Assembly: GCF_000813845.1 (NCBI RefSeq)
Contig: NZ_JWTB01000007.1
Location: 169,394-233,393, forward strand
Length of the DNA: 64,000 nucleotides
DNA from: Pseudarthrobacter phenanthrenivorans
GTDB taxonomy: Bacteria > Actinomycetota > Actinomycetes > Actinomycetales > Micrococcaceae
Direction: 5' to 3'
Part shown: positions 19,756 through 28,299 of the stretch, piece after piece
Layout: each line of letters begins with the position of its first letter
Position numbering within the stretch: position 1 is the stretch's first letter
Program-made: the position numbers and the translations under genes
The notes under the pieces: model-generated
Told to the model about the DNA's origin: nothing
Database searches by the model: none
Seen by the model: only the letters and a program-made list of their open reading frames with translations

Positions 19756-20922
19756 ATGACCACACCCGCACACACGTCAGAACCACCGGCCTCCCGTCCG
19801 TTGGGGGTAGCCGCCATCGGTTACGCCTTCATGGGCAAGGCGCATTCGAATGCGTGGCGGAACGTGGCCAGCTTCTTCGACGTCCCGGCCTTCGAACAGA
19901 AGGTCCTCGTGGGCCGGGATGCCGGCGCCGTGGCCGAGGCAGCAGCCAAGTACGGCTGGGCAGAATCGGCCACGGACTGGCGCACGGTCATCACCCGCGA
20001 CGACATCGACGTCGTGGATATCTGCGCCCCGGGCTGGATGCATGCCGAGATCGCCATCGCGGCGCTGGAGGCGGGCAAGCACGTCCTGGTCGAAAAACCC
20101 CTGGCCAACACGCTCGCCGAAGCCGAACTCATGACGGCCGCGGCCGCGAAGGCCCGCGCCAACGGCGTCCAGTCCATGATCGGCTTCAACTACCGCCGCG
20201 TCCCTGCCCTGGCCCTGGCCCGGGAACTCATCGCAGAGGGACGGCTGGGCACCGTCCGGCACGTCCGTGCAGCGTACCTGCAGGACTGGCTCGCCGACGC
20301 CCAGGCACCCATGACGTGGCGGCTGCGGAAGGAAACCGCGGGGTCCGGCGCGCTCGGGGACATCGCCAGCCATGCCATCGACCAGGTCCTGTTCCTCCTG
20401 GGCGACCAGGTCACCGAGGTATCCGGCCGGCTCAACACCTTTGTGGGGCAGCGTCCCGGGGAGAACGGCACCGAGGAGGTGACGGTCGACGACGCCGCCT
20501 GGGCAACGCTGACCCTCGCCTCCGGAGCCGTCGCCTCCGTCGAGGTGTCCCGGGTGGCCACCGGCCGGAAGAACAGCCTGCAGATCGAGGTGTACGGGGA
20601 CAAGGGCAGCCTGCTGTTCGACCTGGAAAACCTCAACGAACTCGGCTTCCTGGACGCCACCGTCCCGGTCCGGGAGCAGGGCTTCCGCCGGATCCTGGTC
20701 AACGAACCCGACCACCCCTATCTGGAGGCCTGGTGGCCGCAGGGCCACATCATCGGCTGGGAACACACCTTCACGCACCAGGTCCGCGACTTCCTGCTGG
20801 CCATCAAGGACGGAAGCCGGCCCTCGCCGTCGTTCGAAGAGGGACTGAACGTCCAGTACGTCCTGAACGCGGTGGAGGAATCCGCCGCCAACAAGAGCAC
20901 CCTCACCGTCGTCCGCCACTAA
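19756..20922 (+). CDS. Gfo/Idh/MocA oxidoreductase 3, levoglucosan-dehydrogenase-like
   Basis: 388 residues. IGYAFMGKAHSNAW at the N-terminus, VLVEKPLAN (EKP lysine), GFNYRRVPALALA, LQDWLADA and SGALGDIASHAID with the canonical catalytic Asp/His helix. The family includes dehydrogenases that oxidise the C3 hydroxyl of glucosides and levoglucosan with NAD. Overall pattern and length fit levoglucosan dehydrogenase (LgdA), an identification by resemblance only. Spacing of 16 bases to the next TIM-barrel gene keeps it in the operon. Confidence 0.8.
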   Translation: MTTPAHTSEPPASRPLGVAAIGYAFMGKAHSNAWRNVASFFDVPAFEQKVLVGRDAGAVAEAAAKYGWAESATDWRTVITRDDIDVVDICAPGWMHAEIAIAALEAGKHVLVEKPLANTLAEAELMTAAAAKARANGVQSMIGFNYRRVPALALARELIAEGRLGTVRHVRAAYLQDWLADAQAPMTWRLRKETAGSGALGDIASHAIDQVLFLLGDQVTEVSGRLNTFVGQRPGENGTEEVTVDDAAWATLTLASGAVASVEVSRVATGRKNSLQIEVYGDKGSLLFDLENLNELGFLDATVPVREQGFRRILVNEPDHPYLEAWWPQGHIIGWEHTFTHQVRDFLLAIKDGSRPSPSFEEGLNVQYVLNAVEESAANKSTLTVVRH

Positions 20923-20938
20923 GCCAAGGAGCCTGACC

Positions 20939-21940
20939 ATGCCCCGCCCCTTCACCCTGTTCACCGGCCAGTGGGCCGACCTGCCCCTCGAGGAAGTCGC
21001 GCGCCTGGCCTCCGGTTGGGGCTACGACGGCCTGGAAATCGCCGTCTCCGGCGACCACCTGGACGCCTGGCGCTGGGACGAACCCGGCTACGTCGAGTCC
21101 AAGCTCGAACTCCTGGACAAGTACAACCTCAAGGTCTGGGCCATCTCCAACCACCTCAAGGGCCAGGCCGTGTGCGATGACCCCATCGACTTCAGGCACC
21201 AGGCCATCGTCGGGTCCAAGGTCTGGGGCGACGGTGACCCCGAAGGCGTCCGCACCCGCGCCGCCGAGGAACTCAAACACACCGCCCGGCTCGCCAAGGC
21301 ACTCGGCGTGGACACCGTCGTCGGGTTCACCGGCTCCTCCATCTGGCAATACGTGGCCATGTTCCCGCCCGTCCCGGAAAAAGTCATCGACGCCGGCTAC
21401 CAGGACTTCGCCGACCGCTGGAACCCCATCCTGGACGTCTTCGACGAATGCGGCGTCCGCTTCGCCCACGAAGTCCACCCCTCCGAAATCGCCTACGACT
21501 ACTGGACCACCGTCCGCACCCTCGAAGCGATCGGCCACCGCGAAGCGTTCGGCCTGAACTGGGACCCCTCCCACATGATGTGGCAGGGCATCGACCCCGT
21601 CTCCTTCATCTGGGACTTCAAAGACCGGATCTACCACGTGGACTGCAAGGACACCAAGGTCCGCCAGACCGGACGCAACACCGTCCTGGGCTCCCACCTC
21701 GCGTGGGGCGATCCGCGCCGCGGCTGGGACTTCGTCTCCGCCGGCCGCGGCGACGTCCCCTGGGAAGCCTCCTTCCGGGCCCTCGCCGCCATCGGCTACA
21801 ACGGACCCATCAGCATCGAGTGGGAAGACGCCGGCATGGACCGCCTCCACGGCGCCCCCGAAGCCCTCGCCAACCTCAAGAAGTACGACTTCCCCGCCTC
21901 CCAAACCAGCTTCGACGCCGCCTTCAGCAGCAAGGACTGA
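20939..21940 (+). CDS. TIM-barrel sugar isomerase/epimerase-like protein 2
   Basis: 333 residues. Metal ligands of the xylose-isomerase-like fold are recognisable: Glu178 (AHEVHPSE), Asp209 (NWDPSHM), His233 (YHVDCKD) and Glu294 (SIEWED). The N-terminal [12 protein letters not shown] marks a specific subgroup. A near-identical paralogue runs off the right edge of the window (63009-64000). Probably a lyase, hydratase or epimerase on a 3-keto sugar derived from the imported substrate. In the Lgd comparison it would be the second LgdB-type enzyme. Confidence 0.82.
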   Translation: MPRPFTLFTGQWADLPLEEVARLASGWGYDGLEIAVSGDHLDAWRWDEPGYVESKLELLDKYNLKVWAISNHLKGQAVCDDPIDFRHQAIVGSKVWGDGDPEGVRTRAAEELKHTARLAKALGVDTVVGFTGSSIWQYVAMFPPVPEKVIDAGYQDFADRWNPILDVFDECGVRFAHEVHPSEIAYDYWTTVRTLEAIGHREAFGLNWDPSHMMWQGIDPVSFIWDFKDRIYHVDCKDTKVRQTGRNTVLGSHLAWGDPRRGWDFVSAGRGDVPWEASFRALAAIGYNGPISIEWEDAGMDRLHGAPEALANLKKYDFPASQTSFDAAFSSKD

Positions 21941-21947
21941 ATCCTCG

Positions 21948-22862
21948 ATGCGCAGCCTGCAGCCCGGCCAGCACTGCGAAATCCGGGTTGCCTCCGTCAG
22001 TGGCGATCAGGAGATGGCATACGCCGCCGGGAATATGCTCCTTGAGGCACCCAACTGGACGCTTGACGGCCGGGCGCTGGTCCTGAATGGGGACGGCAGG
22101 CTGTGGCGGCTGGAACTGGCCAGCGGTGCGCTCACGGAAATTCCGCTCACCGGGGTCCCCGCGCTCAACAATGACCACGTCCTGGACCCGGACGGGAGCA
22201 GCGTCTTCCTGTCCGGGGAGGACGGCCACATCTACCGGGCACCCCTCCTGGGAGGCCAGGCGACCCGGATCACGGACGACGACGGCTCGTTCCATTTCCT
22301 CCACGGCGTCAGCCCCGACGGCCGACGGCTGGCGTATGTGGACATCGAGGGCGGCGACTTCGGACTGCCGGGCCGGCTCCGGACCATGCCATCCGGCGGC
22401 GGCCCGGCAGAGACCGTGGACGTTGGCCCCGGCCATTGCGATGGGCCCGAGTATTCGCCGGACGGCGGCTGGCTGTACCTCAACACGGAATCCTTCACCA
22501 CCGCCCCCGGCCATGCCCAACTGGCCCGTGTCCGCCATGACGGCAGCGGCTTCGAAGGGCTGGCGCAGAGCGGAACGGTCGACTGGTTTCCGCACCTCTC
22601 CCCCGACGGCCGGCTGGCCAGCTTCATCCGCTTCCCCGCCGGGACGCAGGGCCACCCCGCCGACCTGCCCGTCGACGTCGTCCTTGTTTCCACCGGCGAC
22701 TGGGCTACACCGCTGCACACGTGGCCGGTTTTGGGCGGCCAGGGCACCCTCAACGTCAACAGCTGGTCCCCGGATTCGCAGCGCTTCGCGTTCGTCGCGT
22801 ATCCACGGGCCGGGGCGGCGCCGGGAGGTGGGCACCAGCGCCTTCCTGCCACCCCCTTGTAG
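21948..22862 (+). CDS. PD40/TolB-like beta-propeller protein
   Basis: 304 residues with repeated WD40-like PD40 blades (LDPDGSSVFLSG, VSPDGRRLAYVD, YSPDGGWLYLNT, LSPDGRLASFIR, WSPDSQRFAFVA), about five to six blades. No signal peptide is present, so it is not a typical periplasmic TolB and is probably cytoplasmic. It starts 8 bases after the TIM-barrel stop and ends the operon. Cytoplasmic PD40 propellers include oligogalacturonate lyase, so an enzymatic role on a sugar is possible, but its function is unknown. Confidence 0.75.
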   Translation: MRSLQPGQHCEIRVASVSGDQEMAYAAGNMLLEAPNWTLDGRALVLNGDGRLWRLELASGALTEIPLTGVPALNNDHVLDPDGSSVFLSGEDGHIYRAPLLGGQATRITDDDGSFHFLHGVSPDGRRLAYVDIEGGDFGLPGRLRTMPSGGGPAETVDVGPGHCDGPEYSPDGGWLYLNTESFTTAPGHAQLARVRHDGSGFEGLAQSGTVDWFPHLSPDGRLASFIRFPAGTQGHPADLPVDVVLVSTGDWATPLHTWPVLGGQGTLNVNSWSPDSQRFAFVAYPRAGAAPGGGHQRLPATPL

Positions 22863-22872
22863 GTCGGCCCGG

Positions 22873-23736
22873 TCAGACACGGTCCTTGTCCAGGACCACG
22901 TCGTACGCCTCCACCCGCCGGTCCGTCACGGTGGTGGGTGCCTCCAGGTGGACCGCCCCGGCGGGCAGGATGCCCGCCCCGCCGTGCCGTTCCATCACCT
23001 GCCACTGCGCCACGACGTCCTCGCCGGCGTGGTCTGCCGGAAGGCTGGTCCAGAAACGGAAGCCACCGGCGTCGTTCAGCGCCTCCCTGCGGTACAGGAC
23101 GCAGCCGCCCAGCCACGCCACGTGGTAGGGCACCCATTCGCCCGGCTGGAGCGACAAATCGGCGCTGACGTGGCTGAGGTTGGCTGCGCTGTGCAGCGGC
23201 CACCGTTCAAAACCCGGCTCACCGGGCCGGATGCGCTCAGGGACCACCGGGCTCTGCCAGGCCTCGAAGGGGGCGGTCTGTTCCGGCCGCCGGTCGCCCA
23301 GGAAGGACAACCCCTGCGGGGCCATGCCGACAAAGCCGCACTGCAGCCGGTCCAGCGCCCCGCTCAGCCGCTCCAGCGCTCCCGGCTCCAGCCAGACGTC
23401 GTCGTCCAGGAAGAGGCATTGGGCCGCCGTGGACTGGTCCAGCAGGAACTGGCGGTGTTCGGCCAGCCCGCGCCGTGGCAGGTGCCGCAGCAGCGTGACG
23501 GGACGGCCCTGGGCTTCCAGGACGCGCACCATGGCCGTGGCGGCGGGGTGCTCCCAGGCGGGCTGGCCGGCTGACTGGTCACTGACAACGACGGCGAAGG
23601 CCGGCCCGGATTGCGCGGCCAGTCCCGCGAGGGTGACGGCGAGTTCGGCCGGCCGGTTGCAGGTGGGGATCAGGACGTCCATCACCACTTGGCTCGTCCG
23701 GTCCTGGGGCCGCGCCCACTGTTCCGAAGTTCTCAT
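22873..23736 (-). CDS. Family 2 glycosyltransferase
   Basis: 287 residues from ATG 23736 (GGAAGG about 13 bases upstream; an upstream ATG at 23760 and a downstream one at 23682 are alternatives). GT-A fold: VLIPTCNRPAELAVTL at the start, CLFLDDDVWLEPGAL with the DDD metal motif, and GGCVLYRREALNDAGGF of the acceptor region. It probably transfers a sugar to a cell-surface or secreted acceptor, but no neighbouring glycan genes are present. It is convergent with the sugar operon. Confidence 0.8.
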   Translation of the reverse strand: MRTSEQWARPQDRTSQVVMDVLIPTCNRPAELAVTLAGLAAQSGPAFAVVVSDQSAGQPAWEHPAATAMVRVLEAQGRPVTLLRHLPRRGLAEHRQFLLDQSTAAQCLFLDDDVWLEPGALERLSGALDRLQCGFVGMAPQGLSFLGDRRPEQTAPFEAWQSPVVPERIRPGEPGFERWPLHSAANLSHVSADLSLQPGEWVPYHVAWLGGCVLYRREALNDAGGFRFWTSLPADHAGEDVVAQWQVMERHGGAGILPAGAVHLEAPTTVTDRRVEAYDVVLDKDRV

Positions 23737-23889
23737 GCCCACAGTCCACCCTTCCGGCATCGGCGTTGGCGCCGGCGGGCAGCACCAGGTGCATGCTGCT
23801 GCCCGTTGCCCGGCACGTTGGTTTCGCGTATTCCGTACCCAGCCGGGCAGGATCTATTCCCCCTTCCGCCACCCCCGGAAACAGCGAAA

Positions 23890-23930
23890 GCCCCTGCTTC
23901 CACCGCCGGAGTGGCAGTGGAAGCAGGGGC
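23890..23930 (-). terminator. Rho-independent terminator
   Basis: GCCCCTGCTTCCAC (23890-23903) and GTGGAAGCAGGGGC (23917-23930) form a 14-bp perfect stem with a 13-base loop. On the minus strand it is followed by TTTCGCTGTTT. It lies just downstream of the 121-aa gene ending at 23948. Confidence 0.75.
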
Positions 23931-23947
23931 CGCTGGCCGGACGGTCT

Positions 23948-24313
23948 TTATCCGGCGTCGAAGTTCTCGCCGTCGTCATTGGGCGACTTTTCCTGCGGCA
24001 GGTCGTTGCCGCTGCCGTCCGGGATGCCCGTGGCCTCCTGGCCGGACTCGGAGGACACCGGGGCCGAGCCTCGGGAATCGTCGTTGGATTCATCGATCTC
24101 GGCTGCGCTGGAGGGAAGGTCCATGTCGTGCGGAACGGGCTGCTGGCCCGTTCCGGACTGCGGATCGTTGGTGTCAGCGCCGGCGGAAGAAGTGCCGCCG
24201 CCGGACTGCTGCCCCTGGCCGCCCTGGGCTCCGGCCGCCTCCTGCTCGGCCGTGGGGGTGCCGTAGCCGCCGGGAGCGGTCTCGGGTTCAGCCTGCTGGT
24301 TTTCCTGCGTCAT
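23948..24313 (-). CDS. Acidic disordered hypothetical protein (121 aa)
   Basis: 121 residues rich in Gly, Ser, Gln, Asp and Glu, with almost no hydrophobic core. AGGAGGAAGC gives a strong ribosome site before ATG 24313. It follows the SDR gene by 60 bases and precedes a terminator, so the two form an operon. Such hydrophilic proteins in actinobacteria often accompany desiccation or osmotic stress genes. No family recognised. Confidence 0.7.
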   Translation of the reverse strand: MTQENQQAEPETAPGGYGTPTAEQEAAGAQGGQGQQSGGGTSSAGADTNDPQSGTGQQPVPHDMDLPSSAAEIDESNDDSRGSAPVSSESGQEATGIPDGSGNDLPQEKSPNDDGENFDAG

Positions 24314-24373
24314 GCTTCCTCCTGTTGTTGATTGCCGATATTGCTGGTCTATGTGGTGCTTTCTGCTGCGCCG

Positions 24374-25273
24374 TCACAGTCCCTTGCCGCCGGTGACGGG
24401 CAGGACGGCGCCGGAGATGTAGGAGCCGTCCTCCGAGGCGAGCAGCACGTAGGCGGCGGCGAGTTCCGCGGGCTGCCCTGCCCGTTCCAGGGGCGTGTCC
24501 TGGCCGAAGGACGGGAGCTTGTCCGGCCACTCCGTGGCAGGGATCAGGGGGGTCCAGATGGGCCCCGGCGCCACCGCGTTCACGCGGATTCCCTTGGGCC
24601 CGAGTTCCTGTGCCAGGGCTTTGGTGAAAGCCACCTGCGCTGCCTTGGTCATGGCGTAGTCGATCAGGCCCGGCGATGGGTTGAAGGCCTGGATCGAGGC
24701 CGTGGTGATGATGGACGCGCCGGCCTTCAGGTGCGGCACCGCTGCGCGTGCGGACCACAGCAGCGAGTACAGGTTGGTGCGGAAGACGCGGTCGAACTCT
24801 GCGGTGGGGAGGGTCTCCAGGCTCTCACGGTTCTTTTGGTAGGCCGCGTTCAGGACCAGGATGTCGAGCCGGCCAAATTCGGCTGCGGTCTCCTCCACGA
24901 TGCGCGTGCTGAAGTCCTCCTCCCGGCCGTCACCGGCAAAGAGCAGCGCGCGGCGTCCGGCTTTGCGGATCCATTCTGCGGTGTCCTGCGCGTCGTCCTC
25001 CTCTTCGGGGAGGTAGGAGATGGCGACGTCGGCGCCTTCCCGGGCGAAGGCGATGGCCGCTGCCTTGCCGATGCCGGAGTCTCCGCCGGTGATCAGCGCG
25101 ACCTTTCCGGCGAGCTTGCCATGGCCCTCGTAGCTGAGCTCACCATGGTCCGGTTTGGGATCCATGGGCGCAGTCAGGCCGGGCTGTTTCTGTTCCTGCT
25201 CGGGGAACGGGCCCGAGTGGTAGCCGCCGCGCGGATCCTTCGGCTGGTCTGCCTGCTTGTCACTGTCGCTCAT
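24374..25273 (-). CDS. SDR oxidoreductase, general-stress (YhxC/YdaD-like) type
   Basis: 299 residues. A 50-residue hydrophilic N-terminal extension (YHSGPFPEQEQKQPG) precedes the Rossmann domain, typical of the stress-related SDR subgroup. GGDSGIGKA for NAD(P), LNAAYQ in place of NNAG, Ser in TTASIQ, and YAMTKAA as the catalytic Y-x-x-x-K. Substrate unknown. Divergent from the DUF6328 gene across a spacer carrying the TAAG-type palindrome (25386-25398), suggesting stress control. Confidence 0.88.
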   Translation of the reverse strand: MSDSDKQADQPKDPRGGYHSGPFPEQEQKQPGLTAPMDPKPDHGELSYEGHGKLAGKVALITGGDSGIGKAAAIAFAREGADVAISYLPEEEDDAQDTAEWIRKAGRRALLFAGDGREEDFSTRIVEETAAEFGRLDILVLNAAYQKNRESLETLPTAEFDRVFRTNLYSLLWSARAAVPHLKAGASIITTASIQAFNPSPGLIDYAMTKAAQVAFTKALAQELGPKGIRVNAVAPGPIWTPLIPATEWPDKLPSFGQDTPLERAGQPAELAAAYVLLASEDGSYISGAVLPVTGGKGL

Positions 25274-25380
25274 AGTCCGCCTGCCTGTGTCGGTTGACCT
25301 GTGTCGGTTGGAAAGACTCCGCCATGTCCCGGCTCTTTGAAGCTATCCCGGGCAACGGAGCAAGTCCACCAGTTCGGGTA

Positions 25381-25398
25381 ATAATCAGTAAACTTATC
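25381..25398 (-). promoter_or_regulatory. Stress-type palindromic promoter motif, site B
   Basis: Minus strand reads GATAAGTTTACTGATTAT. It matches the pattern RTAAGYWKRCTKAYWAKT shared with the sites at about 30040 and 35920. The 3' part GATTAT could be a -10 box for the SDR operon. It lies midway between the divergent SDR and DUF6328 genes. Confidence 0.55.
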
Positions 25399-25492
25399 AA
25401 ATGTCGTGGCGCGCGCAACGGCCGGCCTTGTTTCTGGGTATGGGAGGAGTAGAAAGAAGGCCTGGGCCCTGGACGGAAAGAAAGGAGCGCAC

Positions 25493-26014
25493 ATGTCCGA
25501 AGTTGAGGACTACACCGGCCGGACGGGGCGGAACGAAACCCGCGAGGAACAGCTGGACCGCAACTGGGCGGAGCTCCTGCAGGAGCTGCGCGTCCTGCAG
25601 ACCGGCGTGCAGATCCTGGCCGGCTTCCTGCTGACACTGCCGTTCCAGCAGCGCTTCGAAAAGCTGGACGACTGGGAGGTGGGGCTGTACCTCACCAATG
25701 TCGTTATCGCGGCCCTGACCACCGCCTTCATCCTGCTTCCGGTCAGCGTGCACCGCAGGCTCTTCCGCAAACGGCTCAAGGAAACGCTGGTTTCCAGCGC
25801 CGACAGCATCACCAAGATCGCGCTTGGCGGCATCGCCCTGCTGAGTGCCGGCACCGCCGCGCTGGTGTTCGACGTCGCCGCGGGCCGGTCCGCGGGCGTG
25901 ACCGCAGGCGGGGCGCTGCTGGGCGTCATGGTGGTCATGCTGGTTTTTGTGCCGCTCAGCCTGAACAAGCGGGCATCAGGCAGGATGCTCCCGCCCGCAT
26001 CGGAGAAGGAGTAA
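25493..26014 (+). CDS. DUF6328 family membrane protein
   Basis: 173 residues from ATG 25493 (AAAGGAG 6 bases upstream). ETREEQLDRNWAELLQELR, then TGVQILAGFLLTLPFQQRF, is characteristic of DUF6328. Four hydrophobic segments are predicted. Function unknown. It is followed 3 bases later by a DUF6766 gene and, after 44 bases, by a small anchored protein, so the three are co-transcribed. The upstream stress-type motif suggests induction with the divergent SDR. Confidence 0.82.
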   Translation: MSEVEDYTGRTGRNETREEQLDRNWAELLQELRVLQTGVQILAGFLLTLPFQQRFEKLDDWEVGLYLTNVVIAALTTAFILLPVSVHRRLFRKRLKETLVSSADSITKIALGGIALLSAGTAALVFDVAAGRSAGVTAGGALLGVMVVMLVFVPLSLNKRASGRMLPPASEKE

Positions 26015-26017
26015 GAC

Positions 26018-26680
26018 ATGCGCAGATGGGCAAAAGAGCACGGACTGCTGTTGGCCAACGCCGGCCTCTTCGTGGCGTTTTTCGTGGGCATGATTCTTTC
26101 CGGAGCCGCCTCCTACAGCGAAGACCAGCAGGCGCATGGGCAGCCTGCGGTCTCGGTCCTGCAGTTCCTGGGCACCGGCGCGTTCGTGGAAGCCACCTTT
26201 GAGAACTGGGAATCGGAGTTCCTCCAGATGGCCATGTACGTGGTGCTGACGGTGTTCCTGTTCCAGAAGGGCTCGTCCGAGTCCAAGCCGATGGGCAGGA
26301 AGGCCCCGCAGGATGAAGACCCCCGCGATGCGAACATCAGCAGGGCCACGCCATGGCCCATCCGTCGGGGCGGGGTGGCGCTCAAGTTCTACGAGCACTC
26401 CCTGTCGACACTGTTCTTCGCCTTGTTCCTGGCCTCGTTCCTCCTGCACGCCGCCGGCGGCGTGGACGAGTACAACCAGGACCAGCAAAGCCACGGCCAG
26501 CCCGGCATTACCTTCCTGCAGTACCTGGGCACCAGCCGCTTCTGGTTCGAGTCCTTCCAGAACTGGCAGAGCGAGTTCCTGGCCGTTGCCGTCCTGGTGG
26601 GCGCATCGGTCTACCTGCGGGAAAAGGGGTCACCGGAGTCCAAGCCCGTTGCCGAACCGCACTACGAAACCGGGGCCTGA
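26018..26680 (+). CDS. DUF6766 family membrane protein
   Basis: 220 residues made of two similar halves. Each has a transmembrane helix, an SYSEDQQAHGQP or EYNQDQQSHGQP segment, an LQFLGTGAF or LQYLGTSRF segment, a FENWESEFL or FQNWQSEFL segment and a second helix ending QKGSSESKP or EKGSPESKP. Four membrane passes with internal duplication. Function unknown; operon with DUF6328. Confidence 0.82.
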   Translation: MRRWAKEHGLLLANAGLFVAFFVGMILSGAASYSEDQQAHGQPAVSVLQFLGTGAFVEATFENWESEFLQMAMYVVLTVFLFQKGSSESKPMGRKAPQDEDPRDANISRATPWPIRRGGVALKFYEHSLSTLFFALFLASFLLHAAGGVDEYNQDQQSHGQPGITFLQYLGTSRFWFESFQNWQSEFLAVAVLVGASVYLREKGSPESKPVAEPHYETGA

Positions 26681-26724
26681 GGGCCCGCACCATCCGACCC
26701 GCCCCATCCACGAGGAGAGACTGC

Positions 26725-27051
26725 ATGCGAACGTTCCTGCGAACCACCCTGTTGGCCCTTTTGCTCATGGCCGCCCCCGCCCTGCCGGCCGGCGCTGCGG
26801 CGCCCGCCCCAGTCCCCGGCCAGGTGGCGTCGGGATCCGCAGGAGGGGCATGGGCGGCTGCCACGTCTCCCACGCCTTCCCCCGGGGATACCGCATCCAC
26901 CGGCCCGGCCAACCCCGGCACGGGCGAGTCGGCACAGAATGAGTCGACGCGCTTGAACTACGCCCCCTGGGTTATCGCCGGCATTGCCGTCCTGGTGGTC
27001 ATCGCGGTCCTGGTTTTCCGGCGCCGCCGCAACACCACAATCGTGGGCTGA
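26725..27051 (+). CDS. Small secreted/anchored Pro-Ser-rich protein
   Basis: 108 residues. Signal peptide at 1-25 (LLALLLMAAPALPAGAAA), a disordered Pro/Ser/Gly/Thr middle, then a hydrophobic helix (WVIAGIAVLVVIAVLVF) and RRRR tail. The layout resembles a sortase substrate, but no LPXTG-like motif is visible, so it is probably membrane-anchored by the helix. GAGGAGA precedes ATG 26725. No family recognised. Confidence 0.7.
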   Translation: MRTFLRTTLLALLLMAAPALPAGAAAPAPVPGQVASGSAGGAWAAATSPTPSPGDTASTGPANPGTGESAQNESTRLNYAPWVIAGIAVLVVIAVLVFRRRRNTTIVG

Positions 27052-27063
27052 CACAAAGCAGGG

Positions 27064-28188
27064 CTAGGCCCCTTCGAGAACCTGGCTTGTGGCCCAGGCC
27101 AGGTACTTGGCCGCGTTCGCCACCGCGTCGTCCGGGCCTGCCGCGACATCCAGCAACTGTGCCGCCGCCACCACGCCGTGTGCCGCCAGGTCCTCGAAGG
27201 TCACCAGGATCCTGCCTGCCACCACGATGACGGGAATACCGCGCTCCCTGGCGGCGTCCGCGAGCGCAATCGGCGCCTTGCCGGTGAGTGACTGCGAGTC
27301 CATCGACCCTTCGCCGGTAATCACCAGGTCTGCCTGGCCCAACTGGGCGGCCAGCCCGGTCAGCCCGGCCACCAGCGCGAACCCGCCCTCCAGGCTGGCG
27401 TTGGTGAAGGCAAGGAACGACGCCGGGAAGCCACCGGCGGCGCCGGCGCCGGGGACGTTCACGTCCCGGCCCGTTGCTTCCCGCAGGACGGACGCCCAGT
27501 TGCGCAGCCCGGCGTCGAGCCTTTCCACACTGTCCTGGTCCGCACCCTTCTGGGGGCCGAAAACGTGCGCCGCGCCGGAGGGGCCATACAGGGGGTTGCG
27601 GACATCCACGGCGATGCGGAAGGTGGTGGCGCTGAGGCGCGGGTCCAGCGCGCTGGTATCCAGGGCGACGACGTCGGCCAGCGAGCCCCCGCCCAGGGGC
27701 ACCATGTTCCCTGCCCGGTCCAGGGGCTTCAGGCCAAGGGCGCGCAGGGCGCCGCTGCCGCCGTCGGTCATCGCCGATCCGCCCAGCCCCAGGACGATCT
27801 CCGTGGCTCCCGCGTCCAGGGCCGCCGCGATGAGCTGGCCGCAGCCGTAGCTGTGCGCGCGCAGTGCGTTTTCGGGGGTCGGCTCCATATCGGCCAGGCC
27901 CGAGGCCTGGGCAGTCTCGATCACGGCCGTCACCTTGCCGTCGGCCGCTTTGTGGATGGCCCAGGCCGCTCCGAGCGGAGCCAGGATGGGACCGACCACC
28001 GCGTTCAACCGCTCTTCGTAGCCGGCCGCGACAGCCGCCTCCAGGGTGCCTTCCCCGCCGTCGGCGATGGGGAACTGGGTGGCGACGGCGTCCGGGTACA
28101 CCCGCAACGCCCCCTTCGCAATGGCGGCAGCCGCCTCAGCAGCCGTCAGGGACCCCTTGAACTTGTCCGGAGCGATAAGAATGCGCAT
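27064..28188 (-). CDS. Glycerate kinase (GlxK/GarK type)
   Basis: 374 residues from ATG 28188 (MRILIAPDKFKGSLTA, the family N-terminus). In-frame ATGs at 28197, 28200 and 28230 also exist, with no better ribosome site. Markers include FPIADGGEGT, LGLGGSAMTDGGSGAL, GAAGGFPASF and ITGEGSMDSQSL. It phosphorylates D-glycerate to 2- or 3-phosphoglycerate using ATP. No glyoxylate or tartronate genes are adjacent, so the supplying pathway is unknown. Confidence 0.9.
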   Translation of the reverse strand: MRILIAPDKFKGSLTAAEAAAAIAKGALRVYPDAVATQFPIADGGEGTLEAAVAAGYEERLNAVVGPILAPLGAAWAIHKAADGKVTAVIETAQASGLADMEPTPENALRAHSYGCGQLIAAALDAGATEIVLGLGGSAMTDGGSGALRALGLKPLDRAGNMVPLGGGSLADVVALDTSALDPRLSATTFRIAVDVRNPLYGPSGAAHVFGPQKGADQDSVERLDAGLRNWASVLREATGRDVNVPGAGAAGGFPASFLAFTNASLEGGFALVAGLTGLAAQLGQADLVITGEGSMDSQSLTGKAPIALADAARERGIPVIVVAGRILVTFEDLAAHGVVAAAQLLDVAAGPDDAVANAAKYLAWATSQVLEGA

Positions 28189-28299
28189 GCGCTCCATCAT
28201 GCCAGCAAGCGGCAGGAAAGCGCTTGCCACGGAAGCAACGGGCGCCTATGTGACTGTCATCCGGCAGCACCGCGCGGCCACCGCCGCCCCAGGCGCCGC

